A DNA stretch of 64,000 bases. It comes from Xanthostigma xanthostigma (lineage: Eukaryota; Arthropoda; Insecta; Raphidioptera; Raphidiidae). Below, piece by piece: positions 1 to 13,400 of this stretch. The stretch spans positions 7,254,001 to 7,318,000 of the forward strand of contig OY754467.1 in NCBI GenBank assembly GCA_963575645.1, in the 5' to 3' direction. Every line of letters begins with the position of its first letter. Positions within the stretch are counted from its first letter, which is position 1. A model generated the notes under the pieces. The model did not search any database. It was given only the letters and a program-made list of their open reading frames with translations, and was not told the origin of the DNA. The translations under genes and the position numbers were made by a program.

Positions 1-328
1 ATTCCAAAGACACGTATGCAGATGATAAATGTTTATGAACTCTTCCCAAAATACACGATCACTTTCCATCATGGAATTTACACACACAAACAAAAAAGTA
101 ACCTCTAAAATGGCGCGGGAAAATAAATTAATATCGTCTTGGCATCGACGCAATTCTCTACACGCTGAAACTTGCATCAGCATCACCGACTCGGCGTCGT
201 GGCTCGCCGACCAAAATGTGATTCCAGACTCTGCGTCGCTGCAAGCCGCAACTGATGCCGCAAATACGTGATTCAGTACTACACACACTGCTACTTGCGC
301 ATCATGAAATATTATAAGAGTCGACTAG

Positions 329-917
329 TGTGACCTGTGCGAATTATTCGCACTAAATAAGTATAATAATTATCACTTTACAAAATTATTTTTTAAATAT
401 GATTGCAGGTATTTAATTCGTTTCTAATTTTGCACACTGCTTATAATGTTCTTCTTTTTGTTGTATTACAATATGAAGCTCAGATGACAGATCGAAGAAA
501 TATTTTATTGGCATATAGAGGCGCAAGTAGCAAAAACGTTGAGCTAAGCCGTCAGATGGCATCATGCAGCATTGCTGTGACGTTGTTCAGCGTTGCTCGC
601 TGTTTCAAAATTAAAGCCGTCAGATGGCAGTATGCAGTATTTTGTCTGTTGTATTACAATATGAAGGTCAGATGACAGATCGAAGTGTTGACGTTGTTTC
701 AAAATTAAAGCCGTCAGATAGCAGACTTTGTTCAGCGATGCTGTATTTTAATTAATTTACAAAAACAACAGCAATAATAAATTTTTTAGTTGTCGATGTC
801 AGTAGAGCAAGCAATTATCTGTAAAATGATATATAATTTATGTGGAGAAATTGTGAGGTTTTTTCTAAAAAGGGAGGCAAACATCTTTAACCTTAGCGTA
901 TTAATATATAATATGAT
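329..917 (+). repeat. Dispersed repeat A, copy 1
   Basis: About 590 bases nearly identical to 39350-39942. Inside it, short units around CAGATGACAGATCGAAG and AAGCCGTCAGATGGCAG recur three or four times. Class unknown. Confidence 0.85.
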
Positions 918-2012
918 GCCTGCATCGCAGCTTGCATCAAGGTGTGTAGGCCGCTTTAATGCGCAAATAGGTTGCATCTGTATTTTATCATTGCATCGTT
1001 ATTTGTCTGAATTTTGGATTCGTTTTGGCACGGAGTGTACTTTAAACGTCGCATTTAATAAGTAGATTTAGTAGTTGCCAAGGCGTCGCGGTGTCTGTGA
1101 CGCGCGCGTTCCTTGAAAACAAAAATAGATACAGCTTGTCGAATTCGTTGCTTTTTTTAAACACGTTCATTACCACGTCTTGCAGTATTTTTGTTTTTGT
1201 TGTATATCCGGCGATTTGGCCTTAGCTGATGGTTTACTGAAAATTGTAACTTTTACGAGCCGGCACCGAAATGAAAAAAAAACTGAGCGCGTCTACTCAT
1301 CTACGCGCGTTATAAGTTATACTTTTTTGGCATGATTAAAAACTAATTTTTAATTTGCATGCAAATAATTTCTTAAAACAAAATAATAAAAGAACATGAT
1401 ATCTACCATACTCTATCCTCCTCCAACGACATGGCGAAAATACGTCCACTAGTGTAAGTCAGTTGTCTCAACTTCTATTTTGCGAGAAATTCATCCTGTC
1501 AATTTTTTTGTTATATCCAGGGCCGAATTTACTCAAAGTGCCGTCCTGGGGCACCGTGAAAAATGCCGGCCCATTACCTAAATCCTACATAAAATGGGGT
1601 AAAGGTTCGGGATACAATTTTCAAACAAATAAAATGATTCATTTATAAATCTTTTTTTACCAGTGGGATAATGTGGGACAAAAAAATTCTTCTTCGTTTT
1701 ATAACTCATAAATTGACAAATAAAACGATTGTTCATTATTTGCGAGATATTTTCAGAGGCAAACGCGTCTGACTGAAAAAAAAATTATTTATGAAAGTTT
1801 TCAACACGATCACACTTTTCGAAGAATTTTCTGTAACGCGAAAAATTTTCCCACGTTTCCAATTTTGCCGCCCCTGAAAGTATGCCGTCCTGCGCACTAG
1901 CCCCGGACTGCCTCTAATGTAACCAACAAGCAGGTTCATTTGGACCAAGCATAAATTAATATTATTTTATTGTATGTCGTTAGTAAATAGAATATTCGAA
2001 TGATAATTGACC
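918..2012. other. No gene seen
   Basis: AT-rich sequence. 1518-1935 has remnants reading like a decayed element (a CAGGGCCGAATTTAC start and a repeated CCGTCCTG core) but no clean ends. Confidence 0.4.
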
Positions 2013-2098
2013 AGTTTCCGGATTCGAACCTGGGATTTTAATAGAAAAGCCATGGACACGCTGATAAACAACGGCGTCGCTACACCCTCGGCTACTTT
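2013..2098 (-). repeat. tRNA-like (SINE head) remnant
   Basis: The minus strand has a pol III B-box-like GGTTCGAATCC and, about 60 bases before it, an A-box-like TAGCCGAGGGTG. It does not fold as a full tRNA, so a tRNA-derived repeat is more likely than a gene. Confidence 0.4.
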
Positions 2099-2120
2099 CT
2101 CAATCGATATTTGTTAAGTT

Positions 2121-2412
2121 CATATACTTTTATTCTATATGCATAGGAATAAAAACGCAATCGAACTATTAAGGTGCAAACATATACTTCTGTCTTTTTT
2201 TACGCCGTAAGCACTGACGTATCCAGGCGGGCAAAACAAGCACGGGGGACCCGGCTTAAGAAATTTTTAATTTGCCCCCTCCCGGGCCAAAAACTGGGTA
2301 CGCCCATGTTAACGTCTTAAAAAAAGACAACGTTTTTGAAACAGAGATACTTTATTCAGATTGAATGCAAGTACATCAACCAATCCTATCATCGGAGAAA
2401 TCAGGGAATTAC
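2121..2412 (+). repeat. Dispersed repeat B, copy 1
   Basis: Inverted copy of 12243-12540. Shared landmarks are CATATACTTCTGTC, TACGCCGTAAGCACTG and TCATCGGAGAAATCAGGGAA. Confidence 0.8.
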
Positions 2413-2939
2413 ATCGAAGAAAGAGAGGCAGACATATTTTCGATACGCTTTGTTGCGTTCACTCACCGCACATTGAGTAGATAGGCAATGATTCATACAG
2501 TTAATTAATAGATATTAGATATATGCGTTAAGTTCAACAACCCAACGCACGCTGTCAATAATCTTACTTTTAACGAACTCTAATGGACTAAAAATATTAA
2601 TAACGAGGCAAGTTCATTTTATTGTATTTAAAATAGATTAACCAATCACCTGGTGTCACAAAACATCCTCAGAGCAAAAGTTTCAATGTCATTATTATAA
2701 TTATAACACTAACAACTGTTTTTTTTCCTTTTGTCTACACAAAGAAAGTATTTCTAACGACTTTGAAACCTAACTGTGGGTGGTCATCTTAGACTTGCCG
2801 TGCCCACGGTGGACCATCTGTTCCTTCTTCATTATATATTATACAGGGTACTTAAAAAGTAACTTGCTAGATTTTTGATTTTATTTTATGCCTCCGACAA
2901 CCAATGCTATTTGCACCTATAGCGCATATTTCAAATTCA

Positions 2940-3270
2940 TTATTTTTTACCATTCCAAACACCACAAGTACTTATTTAGGTCAAAATTTATACTGTTCAA
3001 AATTTTAGAATATTTATTTCGTTTTGAGGTCCCTCGATTCTAAAAAACACATTTTTAGAAAAAGTATGTTCGTCTGTGAACACGATACAGGTCACGCGGA
3101 TTAGCGGATTGAAAGCAAATTTTGGGACGATATTGGATATGGAAATATGAAGAGCTCTATTGTTTTGGAGAAAAATCGGCGCATTCGCTGCTGAGATTTT
3201 GCAAGTATCCAGAAAATTTTAAACTCTGTAGCTTCTAAACCAGTAGGTATAGAGATAGCCACGAAGGTTT
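2940..3270 (+). repeat. Dispersed repeat C, copy 1
   Basis: Similar to 25735-26020: TTTTGAGGTCCC, then GTGAACACGATACAGGTCA and AAAATCGGCGCAT in the same order. Decayed. Confidence 0.7.
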
Positions 3271-5220
3271 TCTCGCGCATATTAAAGTCAATATGGCCTT
3301 TACTATTAAATATGGTATATTTGAACAGGATCTGAGAGATCTCGATTTTTTAAGACACACCTCTTCAAAAAAATGCAATTCTGGTATTCGGAATCTTTAA
3401 GAGCTTTTTCAAAACAAGGTTTATGAATAAAAGACGCGTTATCTTTTTCTTTTTGAAACTATTCCAATTTTTTCAAAATCTGAAAAAAAAAAACACTTTT
3501 AACGGCTTTTTTGGAATTATCCCATAAGATTTGAAAATAAACGAAATAAAATTAAATGTATGTAAATATTTATTTATTTATTTTAATACTTTGTTTTATA
3601 AAAATATATGATACCTACAAAATTATAAGTACATCACTACTAAAATATCACTTATTATTTTACCATTCGCTAATGACCTCAACTTGTCGAGCGTCTATAT
3701 TTTATAATTTTACCATTCTGCTGAACATTAACCGCAAGCTTAAATATTTGTTCTTGGATTGTTTAATCATGAACTATTGTTAAACTTTCGAGTAAATTTT
3801 TTTTTATGAAAGTAAATATTTTTTTAACTTAAGTACGCTATAAACAAAGGTTATTAGATACAGAGGTGACCTCGTTCCGTTGGATAGTAGTGGGGGGACG
3901 ACGTCATCTGGCGAACTGTCAATTAATATTGCGTGGTGGATAAAAATATGAAGTCTACCAGCTGACGTCATTCATGAACGAGGTAACCTGTACTTATAAC
4001 GACTTTGTCTTTTTTTTATAACTTTTAATATCACTGGTTCAGCTGTGATCAGCTATTCACAGTGTTGATAATAATAGAAATGAATATCTAGTAAAACGAC
4101 TTTGGCTGTGAACGAAATTTGTATTTATCATTTTTAATGCAAATAAACTTACAAAAACATGCACACAATTATTTTGAAGTGAAACTTCTTTAGTTACGTA
4201 TCCGCCCTTGCTTGAGGGGTCCCTCGGGCCATCAGTGTTATTGAACGATTGAGAACGTCTGACAGTCTTTTAAAAATAACACTCGAATAAATCTGTTCGT
4301 TGCTTATGCAATTTTGGAGCATATTTGTGACTTTAAGGAGGTTGAGCCGTTTTACGAAGATAATGAAAAAAAGTTTTTTTAATAGATTTTTTTATGACAA
4401 AATTTTCTGTAAAAAATTCAAAATCATTAGGAGATTTCTAAAGTTAAAAACTAAAAAAAACTTTTACATGTAGTCCTATGGAAAATATGTCAACCTAGCA
4501 TGCAAACGGTACATTTTAATTTTTTGCAAATAACCAAATAATGTCAGCAGTTCCGAAAACTAACTATGTAAAGCATCGATGTCTTACGCATATTTTAATA
4601 TTTTTTCCAATTTAATTAAGAGACTTTTAATCAACAAAAAAAATTATTAAACCTTAGCACTTTTCGATTATGGACTTTTATTCTTGATAATTTTAACTAA
4701 ATTTTCACCTTTTTAATGATTTAATTTTAATTTTTATTACTTGTTATTAATTTTTTTAATTATTTACTGCAAAAAATATGTAAAATACAGATATTTACAT
4801 AAATTTATTTTTTCTAACCTAACTGTACAAAAAATTCAAGTAATTAATTAATATAAAAAAAAAATATTTATTTATGCCTTTATGACAATAATTTATTGGT
4901 ATCATCGACTTACAACCTATTGTAAAAATTTATAATGGAAAAGTTCCCATTTAGAATTCGACTTACTTTTGATTGGGACTGTAACGCATCAACCTCCTTA
5001 AATAACTCAAAAATTCCATTTAAGAGTCACTGCTCAATTTGTAAAATGTCTAGACAAAAAAAATACAAAATTTTTAAATAAGTGTTTAGTAGTTACTTGA
5101 TTTTTATTATATATTTTGAATTAAATCATTTTGCTCTAAAAATTATTCGAAAAATACTATTGTAAATATGAAACATTATTTTGCTTAAAGCTCGGTGTAT
5201 GTTTTATAACTCTCACAACA
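3271..5220. other. No gene seen
   Basis: AT-rich. An imperfect inverted pair, GAGGTGACCTCGTTCCG and AACGAGGTAACCTG, brackets about 3862-3992. A related GCTGACGTCATT block recurs near 41585. Nothing coding. Confidence 0.4.
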
Positions 5221-5228
5221 CTTACAGT

Positions 5229-5421
5229 CAGGGCCTGATCCAGCTATTTCGCCGCTCCGGGCAAAATAATATTTGCCCCCTTTTACCCATGTGTTGTTCC
5301 ATAGATAGTGTAATTTTTTTTTGTTTATCAATCTTTCAAATTTTTGCCGTCGACGCCGCGCCGCCTTCAATTTTGCCGCCCCGGCAATTGCCCGGTTTGC
5401 CCCCTCCTAGATCGGGCCCTG
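5229..5421. mobile_element. hAT-like MITE with perfect 8-base target duplication
   Basis: 193 bases beginning CAGGGCCTGATCCA and ending TAGATCGGGCCCTG (inverted termini). It is flanked by CTTACAGT on both sides (5221-5228 and 5422-5429). An 8-base duplication and a CAGGG terminus are typical of hAT elements. No transposase. Confidence 0.88.
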
Positions 5422-5429
5422 CTTACAGT

Positions 5430-6835
5430 ATATGAAAGTCTTCTAATAAATTTTTGATTACTTTTACACTAAAAAAGTTTAAATAAAAATAATTATATTA
5501 TTTTTAATATACATTATATCTCTATAAATTTACAATAGTTATCATGGAAAATAAATATAATAAAAAATATAATTGTATAAAATAGTTGTGGCAAAATTCG
5601 TACAGCTGTTTTAAAAACTGCCATACAACTTTTTTCTATCCTATATTTAGCGACTATTAATTATTAGTCAAGATATTATGTATAATTATGGTTATTTTAA
5701 GAAACGTACACGGTACAATGGACACGAAAGAAAAACGAAATTCGGTTTCAACGACGCAATAATACCGAAAGCTCGACTAGAAACGCCGTCGTTCGGCAAA
5801 GTTCGATAACAAATTAATCTTTTAACCGCGATAAGCACAGAGTACCACATAACTTGCGAAAGTACTCTATTTTAGATTTATGCTGGGTTGCACAAAACAG
5901 TGTCAAAAAATCTGATTTGACGCTTATGTTTACTGTTCGTTGTGAAACTCTCTGTCGTGTAGAACATTAGATTGTACACACACGAAAAGAAATTATTGAT
6001 CTACATAGAAAAAGGTCGTTTTTCAAGCTAAATTTTTGATCAATATGAATAGAACAATTGGTTTTTCGAAACAAATGATCGTTTTAAAAGATCAATTATT
6101 TTTTTAGCAAAATCTATTTGGAATTCTATACATCTTTTCTTGTAGAGAAATCTGTGGTAACAATCGAAGGTCGTTGTCAAATCAGATTTTCTGACAATGC
6201 TTTCTGCAACAGAGTATTAGACACACAAAAATAATACTTTGAACGGATGAATAAATCATTATTTAGTCTGTACTCGAGAAGACCAATGTATTAAATTGAA
6301 AATACTAAAGACACTTACGTTTGTTTTGCTAGTCTTCGAATGTTCCGAGACATGCCGAAATGAACCGAATAAGTTTACTCAAGCTTGATATGCCGTGTTT
6401 TGTTTTTATCTCAATTATTCGTGCCGTTCCGTTTCGACTTCCGAACCAAACCAATTCGAAATTTGATTAGTTTATCCCAATTAATACATTACTAACTGTG
6501 ATCATTCTCATAAAGAATCGAAACATGTCGAAATAAACCGAGTACCGTACTGTATTGCGAGGTGTTGTGTTTTTTCCCGAAAGCCAGTGCCGTGACGTTT
6601 CGACTTTCGAACCAAAACCAATTCGAGATTTGATTGTTTTATCCCAACTTATAAATTAAACTCTAAATTTTTAGTTATAAATATTTATCCACAGGTCTAT
6701 TTTTTTCTATAAAATACAAATTGATTGAAATTTACTATGTATATACAATATTATTATTTATCTTACATAAATAGAGGCAAAAGTTCCTTTGGCTAGTTTA
6801 CATTCAAACCAGATTCCACAAAGAACTGGAATATA
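5430..6835. other. No gene seen
   Basis: AT-rich. Two related blocks (about 6340-6470 and 6525-6645, each with CCGTTTCGACTT or GACGTTTCGACTTTCGAACC followed by ATTTGATT) suggest a degenerate tandem duplication of roughly 185 bases. Confidence 0.4.
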
Positions 6836-6856
6836 TTTATTCTTTTCTAATAACAA

Positions 6857-6862
6857 TTTATT
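6857..6862 (-). terminator. Polyadenylation signal for the sugar transporter
   Basis: AATAAA on the minus strand about 180 bases past the stop codon; a second AATAAA lies at 6836-6841. Their position implies a 3' UTR of roughly 200 bases. Confidence 0.55.
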
Positions 6863-7043
6863 TTCTCTCCTATTTCATTTTATAAATTCAGACTTCAGTT
6901 TTTGTACAAACAATGATAGAAAACGCTATCATTTCAAACGGAAGCTTTCTTCAAATTGAAGTTCACTACATTCATCATTCGAAGAAAAAAAGGATAACAA
7001 AACCTTATTGCCACCGCAATAAAGCAATAACGCGACAACAATT

Positions 7044-7409
7044 TTATAAATGTTCCTCTTGGTCACTAGTTTCACCTCTCAGAAATCTCTGTATCTGCGC
7101 GAGTGATTTGTTTTTCGTTTCGGGTAAGAACAGAGCCACGAACACAAAGCTGGTGAGGCAGCACGCGGAGAACATGCCGAAAGACGTGAAAACGCCGAAC
7201 GAATCGGTGAGAACTTGAAACATTTTGACGGCGATGATTGACGAGATCGGACCGCACATTGCCGTCAAGCATACAGCGACAGCCTTAACATCGGTCGGAA
7301 ACAGTTCGCCGATCATGATGAACGGCAAACAGCCGAGGCCGATGATGAACATAAAATTGAAAGTCAACATGAAGATCAAAGGTATCCATTCGTATTCCGT
7401 TGTGTCAAC
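7044..7409 (-). CDS. Tret1-like: Sugar transporter coding exon 5 (terminal)
   Basis: Residues 394-514 and the stop. It starts VDTTEYEW after a TTTTACAG acceptor and carries helices 10-12, GELFP and PETKNKS. The C-terminal tail RGETSDQEEHL is short and hydrophilic. Confidence 0.95.
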   Translation of the reverse strand, partial: VDTTEYEWIPLIFMLTFNFMFIIGLGCLPFIMIGELFPTDVKAVAVCLTAMCGPISSIIAVKMFQVLTDSFGVFTSFGMFSACCLTSFVFVALFLPETKNKSLAQIQRFLRGETSDQEEHL

Positions 7410-10400
7410 CTGTAAAAGAGACGAAATTGCTTTGCTTATAAATAGAACTGTTGAGACACGGAATCAGGGCCGTTTCTAGGAGGTGGGACGGCGAGAGACA
7501 TTGCTCTACCTTAATCAGCGTACAACAAGATCCAGCCTTTTTTTATTGTTTACGATGAATGAAGGTTTTGGTTGAGGATCATAAATAAGCTTTACCAATG
7601 TTACGCTAGTGGCCAACGTTTAGCGTAACATTGGTAAAGCTTATTTATGATCCTCAACCAAAACCTTCCTTCATCGTAACAATCTATTGGATCAACACTA
7701 CTTTATGCTGAAGACATTAATTGTTTAACTTTTATCCTCTTTCAAATTTCTGATACCCTGGATAGTTTAGTTCTAACTGCCGCACGGAAGATGTAACGCC
7801 GTATCTTATAAATTATTATCGTAGAGCACGGAGTGCGCCAACTAAATTCTCGCAAAGCAACGCAACGACACCCCTTTATCTCCGAGATTTGTTACGTTAA
7901 GGAATCCCAAAATACGAGTGTTTAAATAATCGACTGTCTTACATCATAATTCACGAGCATCAACACTACTCGCGTCTAGTCAGTGTGATACAGTGAACAT
8001 CTATATGATATAATGGTATTTAACCATAATATTGTGTCTTGATAATATTTAATTCAAGTATAGAATAAATAAGAATATAACTTTACAAAAAGAATTGAAA
8101 TCCCACCAAAAACATAAATGTGAAAAAAGTGATACAAGGAACGAAAAAAAGAAATGAAATTTAAGAAGGTGCAAAGTTTTCACTTGGCAAGTTTTTATGT
8201 TTTATATTACAAATAAATGATTCGTGTAAGTAAAGTTGTAAACTTGCCAAGTTTTGGCACCTTCTTAAATCTCACTTCTTCTTTTAGGCAAAGACGACAA
8301 ATCCGTTTGTGTTTTGTATCGAACTTGGTCCTTTTTTAGATTTTTTTTTTGATAAATAACATCATTAAAGTGACAAATGTCGTTTGGAAGATATTTTTAC
8401 TTACCATCGCAATATCTTTCTGATAGAAGAAAATGCTGAGGAATGCCATCGATCCCGAGCACATCAAGCACGAGCACATGAACAGCGGCCTTCTGCCGAG
8501 GGTATCTACCAGAACAGTGGTCAAAAGCGTCGCAACCGTTTTGGTAAGAGGTATCGTAATCGACGCTAAACTTGCTGGTATCAACGTTTGACCTCCCTTT
8601 TCCAATATTGTTTTGGCGTACATGATGTTGGGCGTGATTCCGCTGAACTCTTGGGAAATGAACAAGGTGCAGGTTATCATCAAAGCTCGTCGGTTTACCT
8701 TCCTGCCGAAGAGTTTGCGCAAAGATTCGAGCGTTTTCGACTGCGATTCGATAGTTTCCTTGATTTCGGCCAGTTCTTTCTCGACGTTCTTGTTTCGTCT
8801 GAGTCGGATGAGTTCGCGTTCGGATTCGGCTGCCCGACCGCGCATCATCAAGAAATACGGCGACTCCGGCATCCAAATGAATGTGACGAGCAGGGTGATC
8901 GGAACGCTGGCCGAAATCAGGGCGAGCGTTTGACAGTCGTAAACGTGCCCGATTGCGTATTCGAACACGATACCCAAATTCAACATTACGACTAACATTG
9001 TTCCAAGAGCACCTCGAATGCTCGGCTCAGCTATTTCGCCGACATACATGAATAATGTGGTTTTTGCGTAGGTTTCGCCTAAACCGCAAAAAATTCGAGC
9101 CACGTAGATTGTTTCTAAAACAAAAATAAATTAGGATACACATTTTGGACATGAATAATGTTTCTAATTGATTTGGAAATTTGGACTTAAACAAACAAGA
9201 AACTGATCTCTAATATCAAATGAAACAAGAATTATAAAAAAGACGAAATATGTAAGTGCTTATTAAGCATTCCTAATGCTTAATAAGCTTGTCGAATGCT
9301 ATTAAAGTACTCTAAGCATCGAACTTCGCGCATCTGCTTTATGCATTATCAGAAGCGCTCAGCACTACCCAGATCTGTCTAAAACCGGATCCCAATCGGA
9401 GAGATGTTCGCCGCAGGTCCGTCTCCCAAGTTTGCTTTTTTATCTTAGACTAGCTGCTATTCGCGTATATATATAACGTGTGAATTTTAAAATCATCCCC
9501 TATTTTACCCTCTTAAGGGATGATTTTGCAGAAACGTTGAATAACGTAATCCTTTCATTCTTACCAAAAGCCTAAATATGAATTTTCATATCCCTATAAC
9601 TTGAGAAATGATGGGTTCCCCATACAAACTTTCATCCTCTATTTCATTCCCTGTAGGATTTTTTTAAGACAAAAGGTGCCCTATGTCCTTCTTCGAGATG
9701 CAATCTATCTCCTTGCCAAATTTTATCGAAATCTGTTCAGCGGTTTACGCGTGAAAGCGTAACAAACAAACAAACTGACATTCGCATTTATATTAGTTAG
9801 GATTAGGATAGTAGTACTGATTGCAAATCACCATCTTACCGACGTTACTGGCAAAGCCGATCATCAGCCACGACATGAGGATCGGAATTGCGCTGCACAG
9901 GAGCGCCTTCTTGCGTCCAATAACATTTACAGTCGCAGCCACCAGAGGAATGGCCAGAAGGCTGCCGGCCATCGCCAAACTCGCTACCCATCCGCCTTGG
10001 TCGCTCGTCATCGGAATCGGCGAATTTTCCGACTGGAGTTCGGGAATCGACGGCGATGCCCAACCCATCAACTGGCCAGTTGTAAACGTTCCCATTGCGC
10101 CTGCGCGAAACAAAACACAGTTTTTGAATATTTGTGACAATCGAATAATACGTACACAGTCAAACCTGATTGAGTGAGAACTGGGTAAGCGAGAAAACTC
10201 TCTAAGTGATAGTAATTGCCAGGTACCGTCTTTGGAACCCTCTAAAACTCTAAAATAAAGTGAGAAACAGAAACCTTTATAAGAGACAGACGTTTTTCAC
10301 TCATGGACCTCTATAACTGATACTACTACTTGCTTTGACCTCAATAAGGGATTGTCGAGCGTAAGTTCCACGAAAAAGAATGAGTCATAAATAACTGAAC

Positions 10401-13400
10401 TAACTATAACATTGTTTTTGTATAGTTTTTATAGACCTCTATAAGTGAGAAAGACCACTCCTGTACCTCTATAAGCTAGAAACTCGGGTTAGTGAAAAAC
10501 CTCCATAAGCGAAAAAAAGATTGCGGTCCCTTGAACTCTCGCTTATTCAGGTTCGACTGTATTGTACATCCCAAGTTGTTCTAGACAGCGCTTACGACGC
10601 GAAAGTTACTTCAAACGTTACAGTTGCCGAGATATGACAGTACGGTTGATTGAAACATTTTTGGCATAAATCTGACATTTATTCTGCAAGAGCCTTTGTA
10701 TTAGGTACATAAAAGTAAAATTTCAAAGGTTTTGCGTGAAATATTTTGCCAGCAAGTAAATATTTTTTAAAATCCGGTTTTTTTTGGCAAGCGTATACGG
10801 ATTTTTAAATAGTATCTACACAACTAATTTTGAAAAGGACGTTGTCTGATTTTGGCCCGAATGTTGCCCAGAGTAAACTTAAATAATAACTGATCCAATT
10901 GCACCAGAATTCCGTATCTTAGAGGAACATAGATAATAATAATAATGAGTTTAACGTCCGTTTCTCGACTTTACGTCCTAACAGACGCCATTCGCACCAT
11001 TACTATTTTTTTTCTACCACACTTCCCATTATTTTCTACAATTTTAAAACTTCAACTTAATTAAAAGCAATGGGCGAATGAAGTAATTTTTAGGAAATTA
11101 GGATAAGGTAGGCAAATTTTGAGCATAGGAGTTTGACAGGTAATCGGCCTTGGCCTGAATAAGGAACCATCTCGATATTTATCTGGAATTGTTGAGGGAA
11201 ACCATGGAAAACCTCAACAAGATGGCCGGTACAGGAATCACCGTTTCTCGGCGAGAGGCAGTGGGAAAAACTCCCAGCCACGTCTGCCCCCGCCGGGATT
11301 CGAACCCGGTACTTCCCGAATGCGAGTCTAGTGCTCTCACCGCTACGCCACCCCGCTCGGTTAGAGGAACGTAGATGCGTGCTTCACCAATACTGGTGTA
11401 AATAAGTAAGTAAAAAACTATATTAAATTAATCATGAAGCTCAACTTCGGGTACTTACCATCATTTTTATGCATCACAAGCAACACTAGAAACATGGAAA
11501 TGGAATTGACATATGGGCAACATTAGGATCAAATTCCCTAGTAAAATGGATAATGTCCCGTCTATTTAATAAAGCAATACGTTTAATGTCAAAAAAAAAC
11601 AAAATAATTAGACCAGTTCTAAACGTCAAAAATCATTGGTTGCCAAATCAAAAGTTACAAAAATTATTTCATGTTTGAATAAATTATGTATTTATTTGAT
11701 TCATTTTAATTTGACTCAATAAAGTAAGTATATTTTTGACTCGAAAATATTACGTATGGCAAGATTTTGACGTTTATAAAAAATAGAAAAGAAAACATGA
11801 ATACGTATAAGTAACTTACCGCTTAAAGTTGCAACGATTTGTAGCCATTTTCCGTTTTTGGTTTCTCTTGGTTCTGTAACAATTGACATTATTTAAAACA
11901 CTATTAATTTATGTTGAAACAAAAAATTTTGATCTAAGTAAACCATTATTTATATTTGACATAACATATAAAATATGTCAAAATTGACGATTCGGTTGTA
12001 AATAGCAGAGCGGAAAGGAGACACATTTTAAAACTACGTATACAATTTGTACTTCGCACAAGCTTGAACGAATTGTGATTTTGCCAGAAATAAATCTGTG
12101 GCCGAAAAACAAAACCACGTATGTTGCATTTCTGGTATACGTATTTGTGACGATTAAAGCACTAGCAAGCCGTGAGGTGGATCGTATGTTTTACAAATGC
12201 GACCCTTGAGATCCAACTTTTCAGCATGATCTTAACGAATTAGATAATTCCCTGATTTCTCCGATGATAGGATTGGTTGATGTACTTGCATTCAATCTGA
12301 ATAAAGTAGGTATCTCTGTTTCAAAAACTTTGTCTTTTTCTATGAGGCTAACATGGGCGTACCCAGCTTTTGGCCCAGAAGGGCGCAAATTAGAAATTTC
12401 TTAAGCCGGGTCCATCGTGCTTCTTTTGCTCTCCTGGATACGCCAGTGCTTACGGCGTAAAAAAAGACAGAAGTATATGTTTGCACCCTAATAGTTCGAT
12501 TGCGATTTTATTCCTATGCTCAGTATAGAATAAAAGTATATGTATTTTAAGAAGCTCAGCGACGGTTACTTGTAAAAACTTGCATATGCCATATTCGAAT
12601 GGGTATTTTTCTAAATGAAATAAGTGAGAATTGATTGGTTCCTTGTGCTGTGAGTAGATGAGTTGGATGGAATCACTTTTTTTATTGGCCAACTTTACTT
12701 TTTTGACATCCACCTCACAGCACAATCAATTAATTAATTAACCAATCAATTCTCACTTATTCCATTTAGAAAACTCCCCATTCGAACTCAGCCGCAACGC
12801 AAATTTCCATAGTTAGATCTAATCTTCACATTTTTTGTCGAGTTTTGGGAATATGGTAGAAATGTAGCTGTAGGGGGTCCACCGGAACCAGCTAAATTTT
12901 GAAAGTCGTCTATGAGAAAAAGTCTGGGAACCTCTGGTTTAATGTATAGATTATTGGTATAAATAGATAAGAAAATATTGTTTTTAACACTTCATGTGTT
13001 TTGATTAATAAAAAAAAAAAAAATGGAAAAGCAATTTTCAAACTGATTCATAAACACTTAAAAGTGTGATTTTTGAGTGGTTAGATGACATAATAAGTTT
13101 TGTTATTGTTACCTTAGTGACTTGTTCATTATAATTTACCGATAAAAAGTCGTAAAAAATAGAAAAAAAAATTGTCTTTCTATTTTTTTTAATTATGTTA
13201 TGAACCGATTCATATTTTCAAATGCAAAATACCTGAAAAAATCCTCAAAGAAACCAAATTACAGATATGGATTCCGTATTGCTATTGTGTTCTTTATGAT
13301 CTTTTCTCATCGTAACTATAAACCTTCAAATAAGTCTTCGAATTAAATTAAGTGGATATTTGTTATCACTTGTCGAGCGTCTATTCATTTATTACAAGCT

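Noticed and set aside
403-675. A 90-codon open frame conserved in the repeat copy at 39423-39701
   Set aside because: It starts from TTG, has no recognisable domain, and its conservation is explained by near identity of the two repeat copies.
1518-1935. A decayed hAT-like element
   Set aside because: The left end CAGGGCCGAATTT has no convincing inverted partner and no 8-base duplication was found.
11281-11365. A tRNA gene on the minus strand
   Set aside because: The T-arm is perfect but the acceptor stem does not pair and the anticodon stem has a mismatch; the downstream body shows a SINE.
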